From DASTFP01 sp963744345 (GTDB lineage: Bacteria; Verrucomicrobiota; Verrucomicrobiia; Chthoniobacterales; Terrimicrobiaceae), in contig CAVUTD010000026.1 of the NCBI GenBank assembly GCA_963744345.1, positions 138,229 to 202,228 of the forward strand: 64,000 nucleotides of DNA. Reading direction: 5' to 3'. The position numbers and the translations under genes were made by a program. This document shows positions 1 to 8,988 of the stretch, in pieces; positions within the stretch are counted from its first letter, which is position 1, and each line of letters starts with the position of its first letter. The notes beneath the pieces were generated by a model that saw nothing but the letters and a program-made list of their open reading frames with translations, did not search any database and was not told the origin of the DNA.

Positions 1-1323
1 TTGCCGCACTTTGGGTAGTGAGCCTAGTACGTCGACCCCAATCACCACCGAACCAAGCAGCGCGACTTTGGCGATGCCGATCAGTTGCTCGCTCATATAC
101 AGCCTCATGTCCGCCGCTTCAGCAATGATTTGGATGATGCGCGACGCTACCTCGAGGTTCGGCGCACGGAAGAAAATCCAGGCGAAGCAGGTCAGTGTGA
201 AAACCAGCGCGATGGACACGGCTTTGGACAAAAAATGGGGTATCTTGAGCGCCTCCACCACTCGGTCGTAAATCGGAGTGAGCAAGCGCTGCAGCACTAA
301 ATATGCACCGTGCAGCGCACCCCAAATGATGAAGACAAATCCCGCGCCATGCCACAACCCGCCGAGCAACATCGTCACCATCAAATTACGGTACATATTC
401 AGCGTGCCACCGCGATTGCCCCCGAGCGAAATGTAGACATAGTCCCTGAGCCAGGCCGATAGCGAGATGTGCCAACGCGCCCAAAAGTCGGAAAAATTGC
501 TGGCGAAATAAGGACGATTAAAATTAATGCCAAAATCGAACCCCATCACTCGGCCAAGTCCAATCGCAATCAGTGAATAGCCACAAAAATCAGCATAGAT
601 TTGCAGCGCAAAACAAAGCACGCCGATGATGTGTGATAGGGCTCCATATAGATCGGGCGTTGCAAAGCGCGGATTGACTACTGTTGCCGCGGTATCTCCC
701 AGCCCGACTTTCAAGAAGTAGCCCCATACCACGAGCTCCATCCCGCGGCCTATGCGAGACCAATCGAGCGGATGATCGTGTTTCAGCTGGGGCAAGATGT
801 GCGCGGCGCGCACGATAGGGCCTGCGACTAAGTGAGGAAACAGGGCGGCGTAGCTGGCAAAGCGTAAAAAGTTGCGCTCCGCTTTGGAGATCGTGCCGCG
901 ATACACATCGATCACATAGCTCAGATTCTGAAATGTAAAGAACGAAATTCCGACAGGCAAGATGATCGATAGGGTGGGGCGACTATCCACCTTGGTAAAT
1001 AGCGACGTGAATTCGTAGGCTGTCTCCACGAAGAAGTTAAAGTATTTAAAGATCGAGAGAAGCCCTAGGTTGAAAATGACGCTCGCAAGGACGTACCGTT
1101 TTCTGAGCCTGGGATTGCCTTCGGCTTCTTCGATGCGCAGCCCTAGCGTATAACCGACGTACGACGATAGGATCAACAGGGCTAGGAAGCGGTAATCCCA
1201 CCAGGCGTAGAAAAAATAGCTGCAGATCAACGTGAACAGCAGTCGCACACTCCCCTTAAGCGCGAAATAGATGGGGAAGAAGAGGATCCCAAAGACCAGA
1301 AATGCCAGGCTATTGAATAGCAT
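1..1323 (-). CDS. MBOAT family O-acyltransferase (3' end beyond window)
   Basis: This gene encodes a membrane-bound O-acyltransferase of the DltB/AlgI type, which moves acyl groups (often acetyl) onto exported polysaccharides. From the ATG at 1323, 441 codons read without a stop to the window edge. The protein is hydrophobic throughout. It has the family block FPHLVAGPIVRAAHILPQL, then FSDFWARWHISLSAWLRDY, then LGGLWHGAGF with the invariant His near residue 324. Known MBOAT proteins of this class are about 470 to 500 residues, so only the C-terminus is missing. It follows a methyltransferase gene after about 100 bases and probably decorates the polymer made by the locus. The acyl donor and acceptor cannot be read from the sequence. 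Confidence 0.9.
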   Translation of the reverse strand, partial: MLFNSLAFLVFGILFFPIYFALKGSVRLLFTLICSYFFYAWWDYRFLALLILSSYVGYTLGLRIEEAEGNPRLRKRYVLASVIFNLGLLSIFKYFNFFVETAYEFTSLFTKVDSRPTLSIILPVGISFFTFQNLSYVIDVYRGTISKAERNFLRFASYAALFPHLVAGPIVRAAHILPQLKHDHPLDWSRIGRGMELVVWGYFLKVGLGDTAATVVNPRFATPDLYGALSHIIGVLCFALQIYADFCGYSLIAIGLGRVMGFDFGINFNRPYFASNFSDFWARWHISLSAWLRDYVYISLGGNRGGTLNMYRNLMVTMLLGGLWHGAGFVFIIWGALHGAYLVLQRLLTPIYDRVVEALKIPHFLSKAVSIALVFTLTCFAWIFFRAPNLEVASRIIQIIAEAADMRLYMSEQLIGIAKVALLGSVVIGVDVLGSLPKVRQ

Positions 1324-1420
1324 TGGTCACCAGCACCTTTCTAAGTGGAGCTCATCGAAGCTAGTACGTGTGTCGCGATCGAGCACGAGCGACTCTGTAA
1401 TTCTGCCGCGGTAGAAGGAA

Positions 1421-2401
1421 TCAGTGGGTCAGGATTTTGCCCATGTTGAACTCGGCGCCCCCTTCTTCTGTCTTGGCAGTTCGGCGACCTTGGCGTGGTT
1501 TGCGGTGGATGATAATCAAACCACCGCAAGCCTGGTCTACCTTTGAATAGTTTCGATACGGCTTCGCCACCTTCATGCCAGACAAATCGACGGCATCAAC
1601 TGTTTCGTCAACCAGCTTCAAGCCGGCACTCTCGAACAGATGGAGCCAATCAGATCGTTGTATTTTGTTGATGTACTGCACGTCGTTTTCAAAGAATACT
1701 CTCCAAATCCAATCAGGGTATTTGAGATACTGCTTCTGCGATACGCGTCCGTCGTATTGGTGGAGGTGATCCCGAATGTTGATGCTATGAATACTCAGAC
1801 CACCTGGCTTCAATACAGCCCAGATGCCATGAATGAGTTCGTTAGCGTCTTTGGCGTAGACGTGCTCGAGCACGCCGGCACTCACGACCAAATCGAAGGA
1901 TTCTCTTTCGAGTGATCCGAGAACCCCGTCGGGATCGACGACATATTGAAATCCCAGGAGATCGTAAAGATCGCGATAGTCACTTCTTCGTTGAATCTCT
2001 GCGATAAGTATCCTCGCACGTGATCGACGGTCTGCATCGACTTCCAGACCGTCTAGCGCGTGCTCCAATTGGGTCAGGTAGTTCTTGAGACCATTCAGTT
2101 GTCGATTATCCCACACGTCGTAAAGAACCGCCGCGACATCAAAGAACAGCCTGATTGTGATGGCTTCCCAGTGAAGCCAGCCGGTGCCGAGCTCGACGAG
2201 CTGAATTCCATCTCTAGGCATGCCGAGACGCGTCGACATGCGCAACATGCGTTCGACCCGCCTGAGATAGTAGTCGGGCATCTTTCCGGCAGCACGTCTC
2301 TTGCTGCCTATCGAATTGCCGAGGATCCGGTAGACTTTCTTTGCTTGAGGTGAACAAGAAAAAGCCTTTAGCACTAGTGCAGCCGCGCAGTATTTAATCA
2401 T
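1421..2401 (-). CDS. class I SAM-dependent methyltransferase
   Basis: A 326-residue protein with a Methyltransf_11-like fold. The SAM-binding glycine-rich motif LVELGTGWLHW is near residue 70, and FDLVVSAGVLEHVY followed by LKPGG sits around residues 165 to 205. The long N-terminal helix region and the insertion between motif I and motif IV are larger than in minimal methyltransferases. It is the first gene after a 244-base gap that holds a promoter-like sequence, and it precedes the MBOAT gene, so it may act on a sugar or lipid-linked precursor of the same polymer. The substrate is not recognisable. The last residues (rich in K, R and E) look non-conserved. Confidence 0.75.
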   Translation of the reverse strand: MIKYCAAALVLKAFSCSPQAKKVYRILGNSIGSKRRAAGKMPDYYLRRVERMLRMSTRLGMPRDGIQLVELGTGWLHWEAITIRLFFDVAAVLYDVWDNRQLNGLKNYLTQLEHALDGLEVDADRRSRARILIAEIQRRSDYRDLYDLLGFQYVVDPDGVLGSLERESFDLVVSAGVLEHVYAKDANELIHGIWAVLKPGGLSIHSINIRDHLHQYDGRVSQKQYLKYPDWIWRVFFENDVQYINKIQRSDWLHLFESAGLKLVDETVDAVDLSGMKVAKPYRNYSKVDQACGGLIIIHRKPRQGRRTAKTEEGGAEFNMGKILTH

Positions 2402-2457
2402 CGTCTCTACTGTCCTGAGTCATTGATTTCTTCAAAACAACCGATCGAGCGGTGATA

Positions 2458-2486
2458 ATACTACAAATCATTTCTGTCTCAGGCAA
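2458..2486 (-). promoter_or_regulatory. candidate sigma-70-like promoter for the methyltransferase/MBOAT pair
   Basis: On the minus strand TTGCCT and TAGTAT are separated by 17 bases (4 of 6 matches each to the sigma-70 consensus), about 57 bases upstream of the methyltransferase ATG. The 244-base gap between the exosortase and this gene is AT-rich around this site and holds no credible gene. Verrucomicrobial promoter consensus is not well established, so this is only a candidate. Confidence 0.3.
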
Positions 2487-2645
2487 CGAGTGGAAACATT
2501 AAAAATGGTTCGACGACGGAGGCTTGCGTTACTTCAGCTGCCGACTCGCGCGGCGGGCGTTTGCAAGCGCAGAACGAAAGTTCGTCGTCACAAAGGATCA
2601 AGAAGTACGGTTAAAAGGCAGTCGGCAAGCGAAGGTACGAAGAAT

Positions 2646-3623
2646 CTAAGCCTTTAGGCTTAGGCTGTCGAGTGTTTGGATGTTTCGCTCGCCTCTTCGC
2701 AGCCACCAAAGTAACAGGAACAACGGGATCAGAGACAGCGCAAAGAACAGCGGGCCGCCGTGGTGGTGAACGAAGCTATTGATCATCTGTGGGCCGAACT
2801 GCACGCAAAGCAAACCGATGACCAAAATACGGAAACCGTTGCGCAGGATGGCGAGTGGAATCACCAGCGAAACCAGAATGGCTCGTCTCCAAGGACTTCG
2901 CAGGAACAGATATGATGCCAGAATACTGGTGATCAAAAGCACCCAGCTCGAGCGGATACCGCTGCATTCCTGGGCGACCTGAATGACGATGCCAGGTAAT
3001 TGAAACACAGTGCCGTCGCGCAGCATCGGAGTTCCAGCAATGCTGAAGAAAAGAGCCGCCGCTTCCGCTGAGGCCAGCTTCGACGCCGTCTCGAGCCATT
3101 CGACGATCCCGTCGGGAAGCGGGATCATGAAAGCTAAGAACGCAAACGGAAAGGCGACGGCTGCCATCCACGCGCGGCCAAGGAAAAGAAACCCGCCAGC
3201 CGCAAGGAGAAGGACAAATGAAAGCGCCATGAGCGACAGCGCGTCGTTTTGACTTAAAGTCGTCTTAAAAAAGCTCACCACGATGGGGGATGTCGCGAGT
3301 CCTGCGACAAACATGAGCGCCGCCCAGGCCGGAGAGGATTCGTAGTTCGCTGGCAGTTGTTCACGTCGAATATAGATCAGGTAGGCTGAGATGAAGGGAA
3401 TCAGCATGATGTGTGAATGGAGATCCGTTTTGGACGCGTAAATTGCCAAGGCAATAAGTGGCCTGATGTATGCCAATCCAAGAAGCACAACAAAGCTGAA
3501 GTAGAGGAGGAGGCACCTGCGTTGGCGTGGACGCAGCTCTCGCCAGCCACTGAAGAAGCTCTTTTCCTGAATGGCAACAGCAGTCGACCCGACCCTTTCT
3601 TCTGTGCTTTGCGCCGTCTTCAC
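2646..3623 (-). CDS. exosortase (VPDSG-CTERM type likely)
   Basis: A 325-residue polytopic membrane protein of the exosortase/archaeosortase (EpsH) family, the proposed transpeptidases that cleave C-terminal sorting tails of secreted proteins. All three catalytic elements are visible: Cys220 in QECSGIRSSW, Arg261 in ILRNGFRI, and the His run 286 to 288 in HHHGG. The N-terminal motif HSHIMLIPF is also typical. A protein with a VPETGS tail is encoded about 3.7 kb upstream in the same locus (7365..7878) and is a natural substrate. In known genomes exosortases sit in exopolysaccharide loci, as here. The start at 3623 gives a 20-residue soluble lead before the first membrane segment. Confidence 0.9.
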   Translation of the reverse strand: MKTAQSTEERVGSTAVAIQEKSFFSGWRELRPRQRRCLLLYFSFVVLLGLAYIRPLIALAIYASKTDLHSHIMLIPFISAYLIYIRREQLPANYESSPAWAALMFVAGLATSPIVVSFFKTTLSQNDALSLMALSFVLLLAAGGFLFLGRAWMAAVAFPFAFLAFMIPLPDGIVEWLETASKLASAEAAALFFSIAGTPMLRDGTVFQLPGIVIQVAQECSGIRSSWVLLITSILASYLFLRSPWRRAILVSLVIPLAILRNGFRILVIGLLCVQFGPQMINSFVHHHGGPLFFALSLIPLFLLLWWLRRGERNIQTLDSLSLKA

Positions 3624-3667
3624 AGATTATCCCAGGATTATATGAGGAAGTAAAAGCATCCCTTGGA

Positions 3668-5038
3668 TTAGGCTTTCCAAACCTTGCCCGGCGCGAGGCG
3701 AATAGCCGCCATGGCGTTCCGGGTATCCACGATGCGTTGTGCCCAATCGGCAAGTTCATGGTAGTTCACCGCGGCGTGAGCCGTCGCGATGACGACGAGA
3801 TCAAATCCCGAAATGGTAGCCTGGTCCCAAAGCACTGATTTTGTTCCTGTCCATTGGGGATGTTCGCGTGTCTGGCGAATCACGGGAACGTGCGGGTCAT
3901 AATAAGCGACCACGGCGCCACGCTGTTTGAACTTCTCGAGCAAGCGGTAACTTGGTGACTCGCGCTCGTCATCGACATTGGGTTTGTAGGCGAGGCCGAG
4001 GACCAGGATTCGGCTTCCTTTAATTGCTTTTCCCTGGTCATTGAGCGCCTCGGCAGCGCGATGCACGACATGATCGGGCATCGCGGTATTGATTTCGCCG
4101 GCCAATTCAATGAACCGGGTGCTATGTTCGAACTCTCTCGCCTTCCACGTCAAATAAAACGGATCAATTGGAATGCAGTGCCCGCCCAGCCCCGGCCCGG
4201 GATAGAAGGCCATGAACCCAAAAGGTTTCGTTTTCGCTGCTGCTATGACCTCCCAGATGTCGATTCCCATCGATGCGTAAACAAGCTTCAATTCGTTAAC
4301 AAGGGCGATGTTCACACTGCGGAATATGTTCTCCAATAGCTTGGCGGCCTCCGCGACGCGGCAACTCGAAACGGGCACAACGGTCTTGATGGCCTCGCCA
4401 TAAAGCTCCACGGCCTTCTTGAGGCAAACTGGAGTCAGACCGCCTACAAGCTTAGGAACCTCGCCGACTTTGCTGTCTGGATTCGCGGGGTCTTCGCGTT
4501 CCGGCGAGAAGGCTAGATGAAAGTCCTCGCCAGCCGTGAGACCCGATCCTGTCTCGAGCACGGCGCGCAAGTCTTCATCGGTCGTGCCCGGATAAGTTGT
4601 TGACTCCAGGACGACCAGCGCGCCCTTCTGGAGGTGCGGGGCGATCGCGCGTCCCGTTTCCAAAATATAAGATATATCCGGCTCGCGATGCTTGTTGAGA
4701 GGCGTCGGCACGCAAATAATGACGGACTGGACTTCGTTTATCCGGCTGAAGTCGGTGGACGCTTCAAGCCGGCTGGCCCTAAGCTCATCGACGATCGCTT
4801 GTTGAGGGATATGTTCGATGTAACTTCTTCCGGCGTTGATCATGGCAACCTTATCCGCATCGATGTCGAGTCCGAGAACGTTGACGCCGGAGCGAGCGAA
4901 TTGGAGCGAGAGCGGCAGGCCGACATAGCCTAACCCGACGACAGCAACCTCTTTCAGAGCAGGCGGACGTTTGAGCGAGTACATCTCAGGCGCAGATGCT
5001 GAAGGTGACGCAGGAGGTTCAAGTGTAGATGGGTGCAT
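3668..5038 (-). CDS. wbpA: UDP-N-acetylglucosamine 6-dehydrogenase (WbpA-like)
   Basis: A nucleotide-sugar dehydrogenase of the UDP-glucose/GDP-mannose dehydrogenase family, 456 residues. The Rossmann motif VAVVGLGYVG is at residues 31 to 40 and the catalytic Cys288 lies in GLGGHCIPIDPFY. The segment SYIEHIP after the first beta-alpha-beta unit is typical of WbpA/WbpO enzymes that oxidise C6 of UDP-GlcNAc or UDP-GalNAc. The other three steps toward UDP-2,3-diacetamido-2,3-dideoxy-uronic acid (wbpB, wbpE, wbpD) are encoded together at the far right end of this locus, so UDP-GlcNAc is the likeliest substrate. The N-terminal 25 residues are low complexity and the true start could be a little downstream. 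Confidence 0.85.
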   Translation of the reverse strand: MHPSTLEPPASPSASAPEMYSLKRPPALKEVAVVGLGYVGLPLSLQFARSGVNVLGLDIDADKVAMINAGRSYIEHIPQQAIVDELRASRLEASTDFSRINEVQSVIICVPTPLNKHREPDISYILETGRAIAPHLQKGALVVLESTTYPGTTDEDLRAVLETGSGLTAGEDFHLAFSPEREDPANPDSKVGEVPKLVGGLTPVCLKKAVELYGEAIKTVVPVSSCRVAEAAKLLENIFRSVNIALVNELKLVYASMGIDIWEVIAAAKTKPFGFMAFYPGPGLGGHCIPIDPFYLTWKAREFEHSTRFIELAGEINTAMPDHVVHRAAEALNDQGKAIKGSRILVLGLAYKPNVDDERESPSYRLLEKFKQRGAVVAYYDPHVPVIRQTREHPQWTGTKSVLWDQATISGFDLVVIATAHAAVNYHELADWAQRIVDTRNAMAAIRLAPGKVWKA

Positions 5039-5294
5039 GGTCTGTGTCTGTTCGAAAGCTGGGCGCGGAGATGTCAGAGATCAGAGATCCAAAGTTCGAG
5101 GGAGAGGCCGGACGTCTGGAGTGAAGGAGGTTGAGGATACCAAGGGAAAGGCTGAAATGCGAAACGCTGAACAGCTGAAACGCCAAAATGTGAGCTCATC
5201 AATTTCATTTACGAGCCATTCGACGTTCCATGCTGATCTTCCTCCGAGGGGAGCTGAAATGCTGAAGATCTTTTCGAGTTCATCGAGTCGGGGC

Positions 5295-6506
5295 CTATGC
5301 GGGCACGGTTGTCTTCGGCTCAAGAATTCGTTTCGCAACGAAGCGCCCGATCTCAAGTGAAGCGGTGGCGGCGGGTGAGGGGGCATTGCACACATGGAGC
5401 GAGTTTGGACCCTCGATGATCAGAAAATCATCCACGAGCTCGCCATTCAAATGCACCGCTTGTGCGCGTACGCCGGCCGGCCCTGGGCACAGGTCTTCGC
5501 CGCGGATTTCCGGAATGAGTCGCTGCAGGCTGTGGACGAATGCTTTCTTGCTGAACGATCGATGAATTTCCTCAAGGCCCGCCAGCGTATGCTTGGCGGC
5601 CAAGCGCCAGAAACCCGGATAGCTCATTGTGTCGAGGAAGTCGCGCAAATTAAAGGAGGTGCGGCGATAGCCCTCCCGCTTCAGACTGAGGACAGCGTTT
5701 GGTCCAGCATGAACACTGCCATCGATCATGCGAGTGAAATGAACCCCAAGGAAAGGAAATTGCGGATCGGGTACAGGATAGATAAGATTTCGCACCAAAT
5801 AGCTGCGCTCGGGCTTCAATTCGTAGTATTCGCCTCGGAAAGGCACGATACGCGCAAGAGGCTTCGCACCGGCAAGTCTGGCAACACGATCACTATGTAA
5901 GCCGGCGCAATTGATGATGAAGCGCGTAGCCAGCGGGTCTTTTGATGTTTGCACGATCGCTTCCTTGTCATTGCCGTGGATGGCCTGAACTCTTGTGCCT
6001 AGCCGGAGTTCGCCGCCTTGCGCTCGAATCAACTCCGCCAGCTTCCGGCAAACGCTGACGAAGTCCACTATTCCGGTTGACGGCACGTGGATTCCGGCGA
6101 TACCAGCTGCATGAGGCTCCAGGATCTTCAGTTGAGCGGCCGTGAGCTTTCTGACGTTCAAACCATTCGCCATACCCCGCTCGTAGAGATTTTGCATCCG
6201 AGAAAGCTCGGATTCTTTAGTCGCCACGATGACTTTACCGCACATATCGTAGCGAATACCATGAGTCCTGCAGAATTCCTGCATTTGCTGGTTGCCCTCG
6301 CGGCAGAGTCGCGCTTTCAGGCTCCCAGGTCTGTAGTAGATGCCTGAATGGATAACACCGCTGTTTCGACCGGTCTGATGCCGGGCCCAGTCGTTTTCCT
6401 TTTCCAACACGGCGAGGCGGATCTTCGGGTTTTTCTCGACGATCGCTTGGGCGACAGACAGCCCGACGATCCCTCCGCCAATTACAATGCAGTCGAATTT
6501 GTCCAT
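5295..6506 (-). CDS. lhgO: L-2-hydroxyglutarate oxidase (LhgO family)
   Basis: An FAD-dependent oxidoreductase of the DAO family, 403 residues. The dinucleotide-binding motif VIGGGIVGLS is at residues 8 to 17, followed by the characteristic RHQTGRNSGVIHSGIYY block, and CPGPAGVRAQ lies near the C-terminus. These blocks match LhgO, which oxidises L-2-hydroxyglutarate to 2-oxoglutarate and passes electrons to the quinone pool. Its start overlaps the 3' end of gmhA by 25 bases, which indicates cotranscription. A role in polysaccharide synthesis is not established. It may be a passenger, or it may remove a hydroxy-acid by-product. Confidence 0.85.
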   Translation of the reverse strand: MDKFDCIVIGGGIVGLSVAQAIVEKNPKIRLAVLEKENDWARHQTGRNSGVIHSGIYYRPGSLKARLCREGNQQMQEFCRTHGIRYDMCGKVIVATKESELSRMQNLYERGMANGLNVRKLTAAQLKILEPHAAGIAGIHVPSTGIVDFVSVCRKLAELIRAQGGELRLGTRVQAIHGNDKEAIVQTSKDPLATRFIINCAGLHSDRVARLAGAKPLARIVPFRGEYYELKPERSYLVRNLIYPVPDPQFPFLGVHFTRMIDGSVHAGPNAVLSLKREGYRRTSFNLRDFLDTMSYPGFWRLAAKHTLAGLEEIHRSFSKKAFVHSLQRLIPEIRGEDLCPGPAGVRAQAVHLNGELVDDFLIIEGPNSLHVCNAPSPAATASLEIGRFVAKRILEPKTTVPA

Positions 6507-7096
6507 GTCCCGCCGAAAAGGGCTTCCTCAACGCATTCGCATAAAGTGTGATAGAGACAAATATGCGCCTCCTGGATGGTACTGGTTTGTTCGCCGGGAG
6601 CTATGATACAGTAATCGGCCAGTTGTTTGGTCGCTCCCCCGTCACGGCCACAGAGTGCAATAGAGGGTACCCGCTTGATCCGACAAAGCCTCAACGCTTC
6701 CAAAATATTGAGTGACTGACCCGAAGTTGTGATGGCGAGGAATACGTCCCCTGCTTGCAATTTGGCCTCCAATTGCCGGGCAAACACCTGTTGATAACCA
6801 TAGTCGTTTCCGATGGCAGTTAGCACTGAGCTGTCAACGGTGAGCGCCTCGGCCGGAAGGGGAGCTCTTGGCCTCGCCAGCTTGCTCACAAATTCCGCCA
6901 CCAAGTGTTGAGCGTCTGCAGCCGAGCCCCCATTCCCTGCAGCGTAGAGCCTGCCTCCTCCCTGATAACAGCGTATAACGATTTCGACTGCTTCAGCAAA
7001 AAGATTGAGCGTTTTCTCATCCTCCAGCAACCGCTGCTTGGCTTGAATGCTGGTCGTCAGGTTGTGGTGAAGTCTGCGGATCGGCGGAGAATGCAT
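6482..7096 (-). CDS. gmhA: D-sedoheptulose-7-phosphate isomerase
   Basis: A 204-residue SIS-domain protein. The motif YAAGNGGSAADAQHL, AIGNDYGYQQVF, and LAITTSGQSLNILEAL all match GmhA, which converts sedoheptulose 7-phosphate to D-glycero-D-manno-heptose 7-phosphate, the first step of nucleotide-heptose synthesis. The length is that of the family. hddA and hddC for the next steps lie upstream in the same locus, and a beta-anomer heptose kinase is at 34827..36065. A 268-base gap precedes it (to 7364), in which I see no gene and no clear terminator. Confidence 0.88.
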   Translation of the reverse strand: MHSPPIRRLHHNLTTSIQAKQRLLEDEKTLNLFAEAVEIVIRCYQGGGRLYAAGNGGSAADAQHLVAEFVSKLARPRAPLPAEALTVDSSVLTAIGNDYGYQQVFARQLEAKLQAGDVFLAITTSGQSLNILEALRLCRIKRVPSIALCGRDGGATKQLADYCIIAPGEQTSTIQEAHICLYHTLCECVEEALFGGTWTNSTAL

Positions 7097-7364
7097 ATGT
7101 GATGCGAGTGCGAAGTGTTTAGGATCTGTACTGATTTCGGCGAAATCACGGGATACCTTAGGTCCGTTTCCTTAATGCCCTCGCCCACCGTGCCTATAAG
7201 CTGCGGACGAATCGCTCGATCGTTCGCAAGTTGCCCGGAGTTCGAAGGCGTCGCCGGCCCTCTTTAGAAATAAAGTGCTAAGCCCGCCCTGAGCTTAGGA
7301 ATTCTGATCGAGTCAGCTCTCGGTGTGACTCGACCAATGCGTTGCCACTCGCGAACAACAAGCA

Positions 7365-7878
7365 TCAACCGTAGCGCGCCTTGATCGAAAGGCTGCCGGC
7401 GAGAAGCAGGCCCAGTGGAACCAAAAGTGACCCTGTCTCCGGCACACTGAATGGCAATTGCTCGCCCAAAATAAACCTGGCACCCTGCAAATCATCATCG
7501 ATGAAATAATTCCCTGCCGGGACAGCTTGAGGCGATGCAAATGCAAATACTTCATGAGGGATCTCTGGGTCTATGACGGGTAACGACTCAAAGGAAAAGT
7601 TGACGGGAATATCCGTGACCACCGGACCCAGCTTGAGCAAGATGGGGGTTGCCTCTATTCTCGCTTCGGCTCCGTATGGCCGCTCCGTCATCCCAATCAT
7701 CGCCACCGACGTATCCTGGGCGATGTCGATCCCGGGGCCGTCCCCCCAATATGCATGGTACATCAAAGCGGGTTTCGGAGTCTTCGTGAATGGTGATGTG
7801 CACCGCGTCGACAGGAACGACAGACAGAAAGAACGCAGCCGCAATCCCCAAAAGAGAGCAATTGTTTATGTTTTTCAT
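7365..7878 (-). CDS. secreted protein with VPETGS (VPDSG-CTERM) sorting tail, frameshifted
   Basis: The ATG at 7878 opens a clear signal peptide (MKNINNCSLLGIAAAFFLSV...VDA). About 40 codons in, near 7765 to 7775, the frame must shift to continue into the reading frame that ends at 7365. Removing one C from the CCC run restores a 170-residue protein. Its C-terminus is VPETGSLLVPLGLLLAGSL followed by SIKARYG: a VPxxGS motif, one membrane helix and a basic end. This is the layout of VPDSG-CTERM tails recognised by an exosortase, and such an exosortase is encoded at 2646..3623. The mature domain is acidic and unfamiliar. The frameshift may be a sequencing error. Confidence 0.7.
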
Positions 7879-8043
7879 TTAGAACACTCTGATGCCGCCA
7901 AAAGTTGCCTGAGACCGTTCGAAAAGTCAAGCCGCCTGATAGGCGCGGATCGATCCTCCTTGATGGTGTGAGATCGGCGAGTGCAACGATGGCGAAGTCT
8001 GCGGATGGGCAGGACAGAATAGATACTGTATGAGCGCGAGCGT

Positions 8044-8976
8044 CTATGCGTTTGAGTACTGATTTCGCCGAATGACCTGGTAGCCTTTGATCAACTCTTG
8101 AACGCCGGCGTCCAGACCGATCGTCGTGCGGTAGCCGGTCGATTCGATGCGATGGTTGCTCACAATATAGTTTCGCTGGTCTGGATCTTTGCCGACTTCG
8201 GCGACCAAATATGTGAAGTCAGGCACGTGTTTCTCAATCGCCTCGCAGAGCTCCCATTTGCTAATATTGGCATCGCTCAAGCCGACGTTGTAGGGCAGCC
8301 CCTTCATGGTATCGTAGTTGGCTAAAGCGTGTTGGAAAGCGCGAGCTCCGTCACGAACATGAAGGTAATTTCGCTTGAAGTGCGGTTCGAAGAGAACCAC
8401 GAAACGATCGACGACCGCACGATAGGTAAAGTCGTTCACGAGGAGGTCTAGCCGCATTCGAGGGCTGGTCCCGAACAGCGTCGCGAAACGGAACGTTACG
8501 CAGCCACCGCGATCGAGCAGGTATTTTTCCAATTCAACCTTCAGCCGGCCGTAAAGCGAAATCGGGCGAAGAGGCGTTTCCTCGTCGCAGTGAATGTTCG
8601 CCTCGCCCACGCCATACCCGCTGTTCGTGGAGGGAAAGATGAGGATCTGCTGCGAGCTGAGTTGCTCGGCGATCATCTTTACCGCGCCAAAATTGACGGC
8701 CTCAGCCACCAGGGGATCCTTGTTGCACAGAGGCGCTCCAGTCAAACACGCGAGGGGGAATACAGCGTCGACAGTCGGCAGGTACTCGGAGATCAGCCGC
8801 TCATCACGAACGTCTCCGCGGATGATCTCAAGCTTGGGATTGACACAACAGTCCAGAAGCGAGGTCTGTCCGTACATGAGCGAATCGAGGACGATCACTT
8901 CATGCCCATCATTAAGCAGACTTGGCACCAAGACCGAGCCGATGTATCCGGCTCCGCCGGTCACCAAAATTTTCAT
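8044..8976 (-). CDS. NAD-dependent epimerase/dehydratase (SDR)
   Basis: A 310-residue extended short-chain dehydrogenase. The Rossmann motif VTGGAGYIGS is at residues 5 to 14. STNSGYG precedes the catalytic Tyr/Lys pair in LYGRLKVELEKY, and FKRNYLHVRDGARAF is typical of nucleotide-sugar epimerases. It starts 12 bases after hddA ends, so the two are coupled. With gmhA, hddA and hddC in the same half of the locus, it may modify GDP-heptose (for example C4/C6 or epimerisation chemistry as in 6-deoxyheptose pathways), but it could equally act on a different nucleotide sugar. Confidence 0.8.
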   Translation of the reverse strand: MKILVTGGAGYIGSVLVPSLLNDGHEVIVLDSLMYGQTSLLDCCVNPKLEIIRGDVRDERLISEYLPTVDAVFPLACLTGAPLCNKDPLVAEAVNFGAVKMIAEQLSSQQILIFPSTNSGYGVGEANIHCDEETPLRPISLYGRLKVELEKYLLDRGGCVTFRFATLFGTSPRMRLDLLVNDFTYRAVVDRFVVLFEPHFKRNYLHVRDGARAFQHALANYDTMKGLPYNVGLSDANISKWELCEAIEKHVPDFTYLVAEVGKDPDQRNYIVSNHRIESTGYRTTIGLDAGVQELIKGYQVIRRNQYSNA

Positions 8977-8988
8977 ATCAGGGCAATC

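Noticed and set aside
119..355. Short minus-strand frame and two plus-strand frames over the first 350 bases
   Set aside because: They overlap the MBOAT gene, which runs off the window and carries clear family motifs. Codon structure favours the MBOAT frame.
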